A DNA stretch of 64,000 bases from Ferrimonas aestuarii (GTDB taxonomy: Bacteria; Pseudomonadota; Gammaproteobacteria; Enterobacterales; Shewanellaceae). The notes beneath the pieces are model-generated. The model saw nothing but the letters and a program-made list of their open reading frames with translations. It made no database searches and was not told the origin of the DNA. The position numbers were made by a program, and so were the translations under genes. Location: contig NZ_SWCJ01000019.1 of the NCBI RefSeq assembly GCF_005116665.1, positions 1-64,000 of the forward strand, given 5' to 3'. Shown here piece after piece: positions 63,864 through 64,000 of the stretch. How positions within the stretch are numbered: position 1 is the stretch's first letter; each line of letters opens with the position of its first letter.

Positions 63864-64000
63864 ATGATAACCCTAAATCAGGTACAACTCATCCGTGGCA
63901 GCAAACGCCTGCTGGATAACGCCTCCCTAACCATCTACCCTGGCCACAAAGTGGCGCTCGTGGGTGCCAACGGCTGCGGTAAATCCAGCCTGCTGTCTCT
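63864..64000 (+). CDS. yheS: ABC-F family ATPase YheS, 5' part only
   Basis: The first 45 codons of an ABC-F protein are in the window and the rest lies beyond the right edge. Visible are MITLNQVQLIRGSKRLLDNA and the first Walker A VGANGCGKSS (about 34-43). Linkage to yheV supports YheS rather than another ABC-F member. These soluble proteins act on ribosomes. The ATG lies 67 bp from the divergent yheV start. Confidence 0.85.
   Translation, partial: MITLNQVQLIRGSKRLLDNASLTIYPGHKVALVGANGCGKSSLLS

Overview
The window is an ordinary, densely coded piece of chromosome from a marine-type gammaproteobacterium of the order Alteromonadales, close to the Shewanella/Ferrimonas group. The evidence is the prmA-dusB-fis order next to a Wolinella-type frdCAB operon, Fis, MaoP, SlyX, YacL and RraB (gammaproteobacterial markers), a DyP peroxidase of the Shewanella type, DUF3718 and DUF2375 proteins, and near-perfect FNR boxes. 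The genus cannot be fixed from the sequence alone. I see no prophage, plasmid, CRISPR array, tRNA or complete insertion sequence. The only mobile DNA I find is one 263-bp MITE-like element.

Layout. 1-571: the upstream end of a ribosomal RNA operon running leftward out of the window (promoters P1 and P2, boxA and 16S leader), then the udp regulatory region. 572-9740: udp, a small winged-helix protein, yiaWV-like membrane genes, maoP, the frdCAB fumarate reductase operon with an FNR box, prmA and dusB-fis. 9964-16578: Na+/H+ antiporter, a REC-EAL phosphodiesterase, a tiny Cys-rich exported protein, an S4 RNA-binding protein, rraB, a DEAD-box helicase, a DUF2375 protein and tpm. 16738-21705: a Cys-rich protein and a eukaryotic-like protein kinase sharing an FNR-boxed divergent promoter, then mgtE and two small envelope proteins. 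21772-35120: rapA, PIN-PhoH ATPase, a 1227-residue hybrid sensor kinase, a DUF454 protein, a metzincin-like metalloprotease, the MITE-like element and rnb. 35208-46063: a 2-hydroxyacid dehydrogenase, djlA-murU-amgK (peptidoglycan recycling) divergent from lptD-surA-pdxA-rsmA-apaG-apaH. 46175-54737: chemoreceptor, DUF3718 protein, folA, yjjBP exporter, obgE-rpmA-rplU, ispB and mdh. 54912-64000: argR, DyP peroxidase, glnK-amt behind a sigma-54/NtrC promoter, narX-narP-like two-component system, yacL, slyX, a COG3014 lipoprotein, lpoB, yheV and the start of yheS.

How the parts fit. Several loci point to respiratory flexibility: menaquinol:fumarate reductase under FNR control, a nitrate/nitrite-type two-component system, and an FNR box in front of an unexplained protein kinase. 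Nitrogen control is visible in the glnK-amt promoter. Envelope biogenesis is heavily represented (lptD, surA, murU/amgK, lpoB). RNA metabolism recurs (rnb, rraB, RapA, DEAD helicase, PIN-PhoH). The parts I could not assign to a known system are the kinase/Cys-rich protein pair at 16.7-19.1 kb, the Cys-rich exported peptide at 12.9 kb and the MITE-like element at 32.9 kb.
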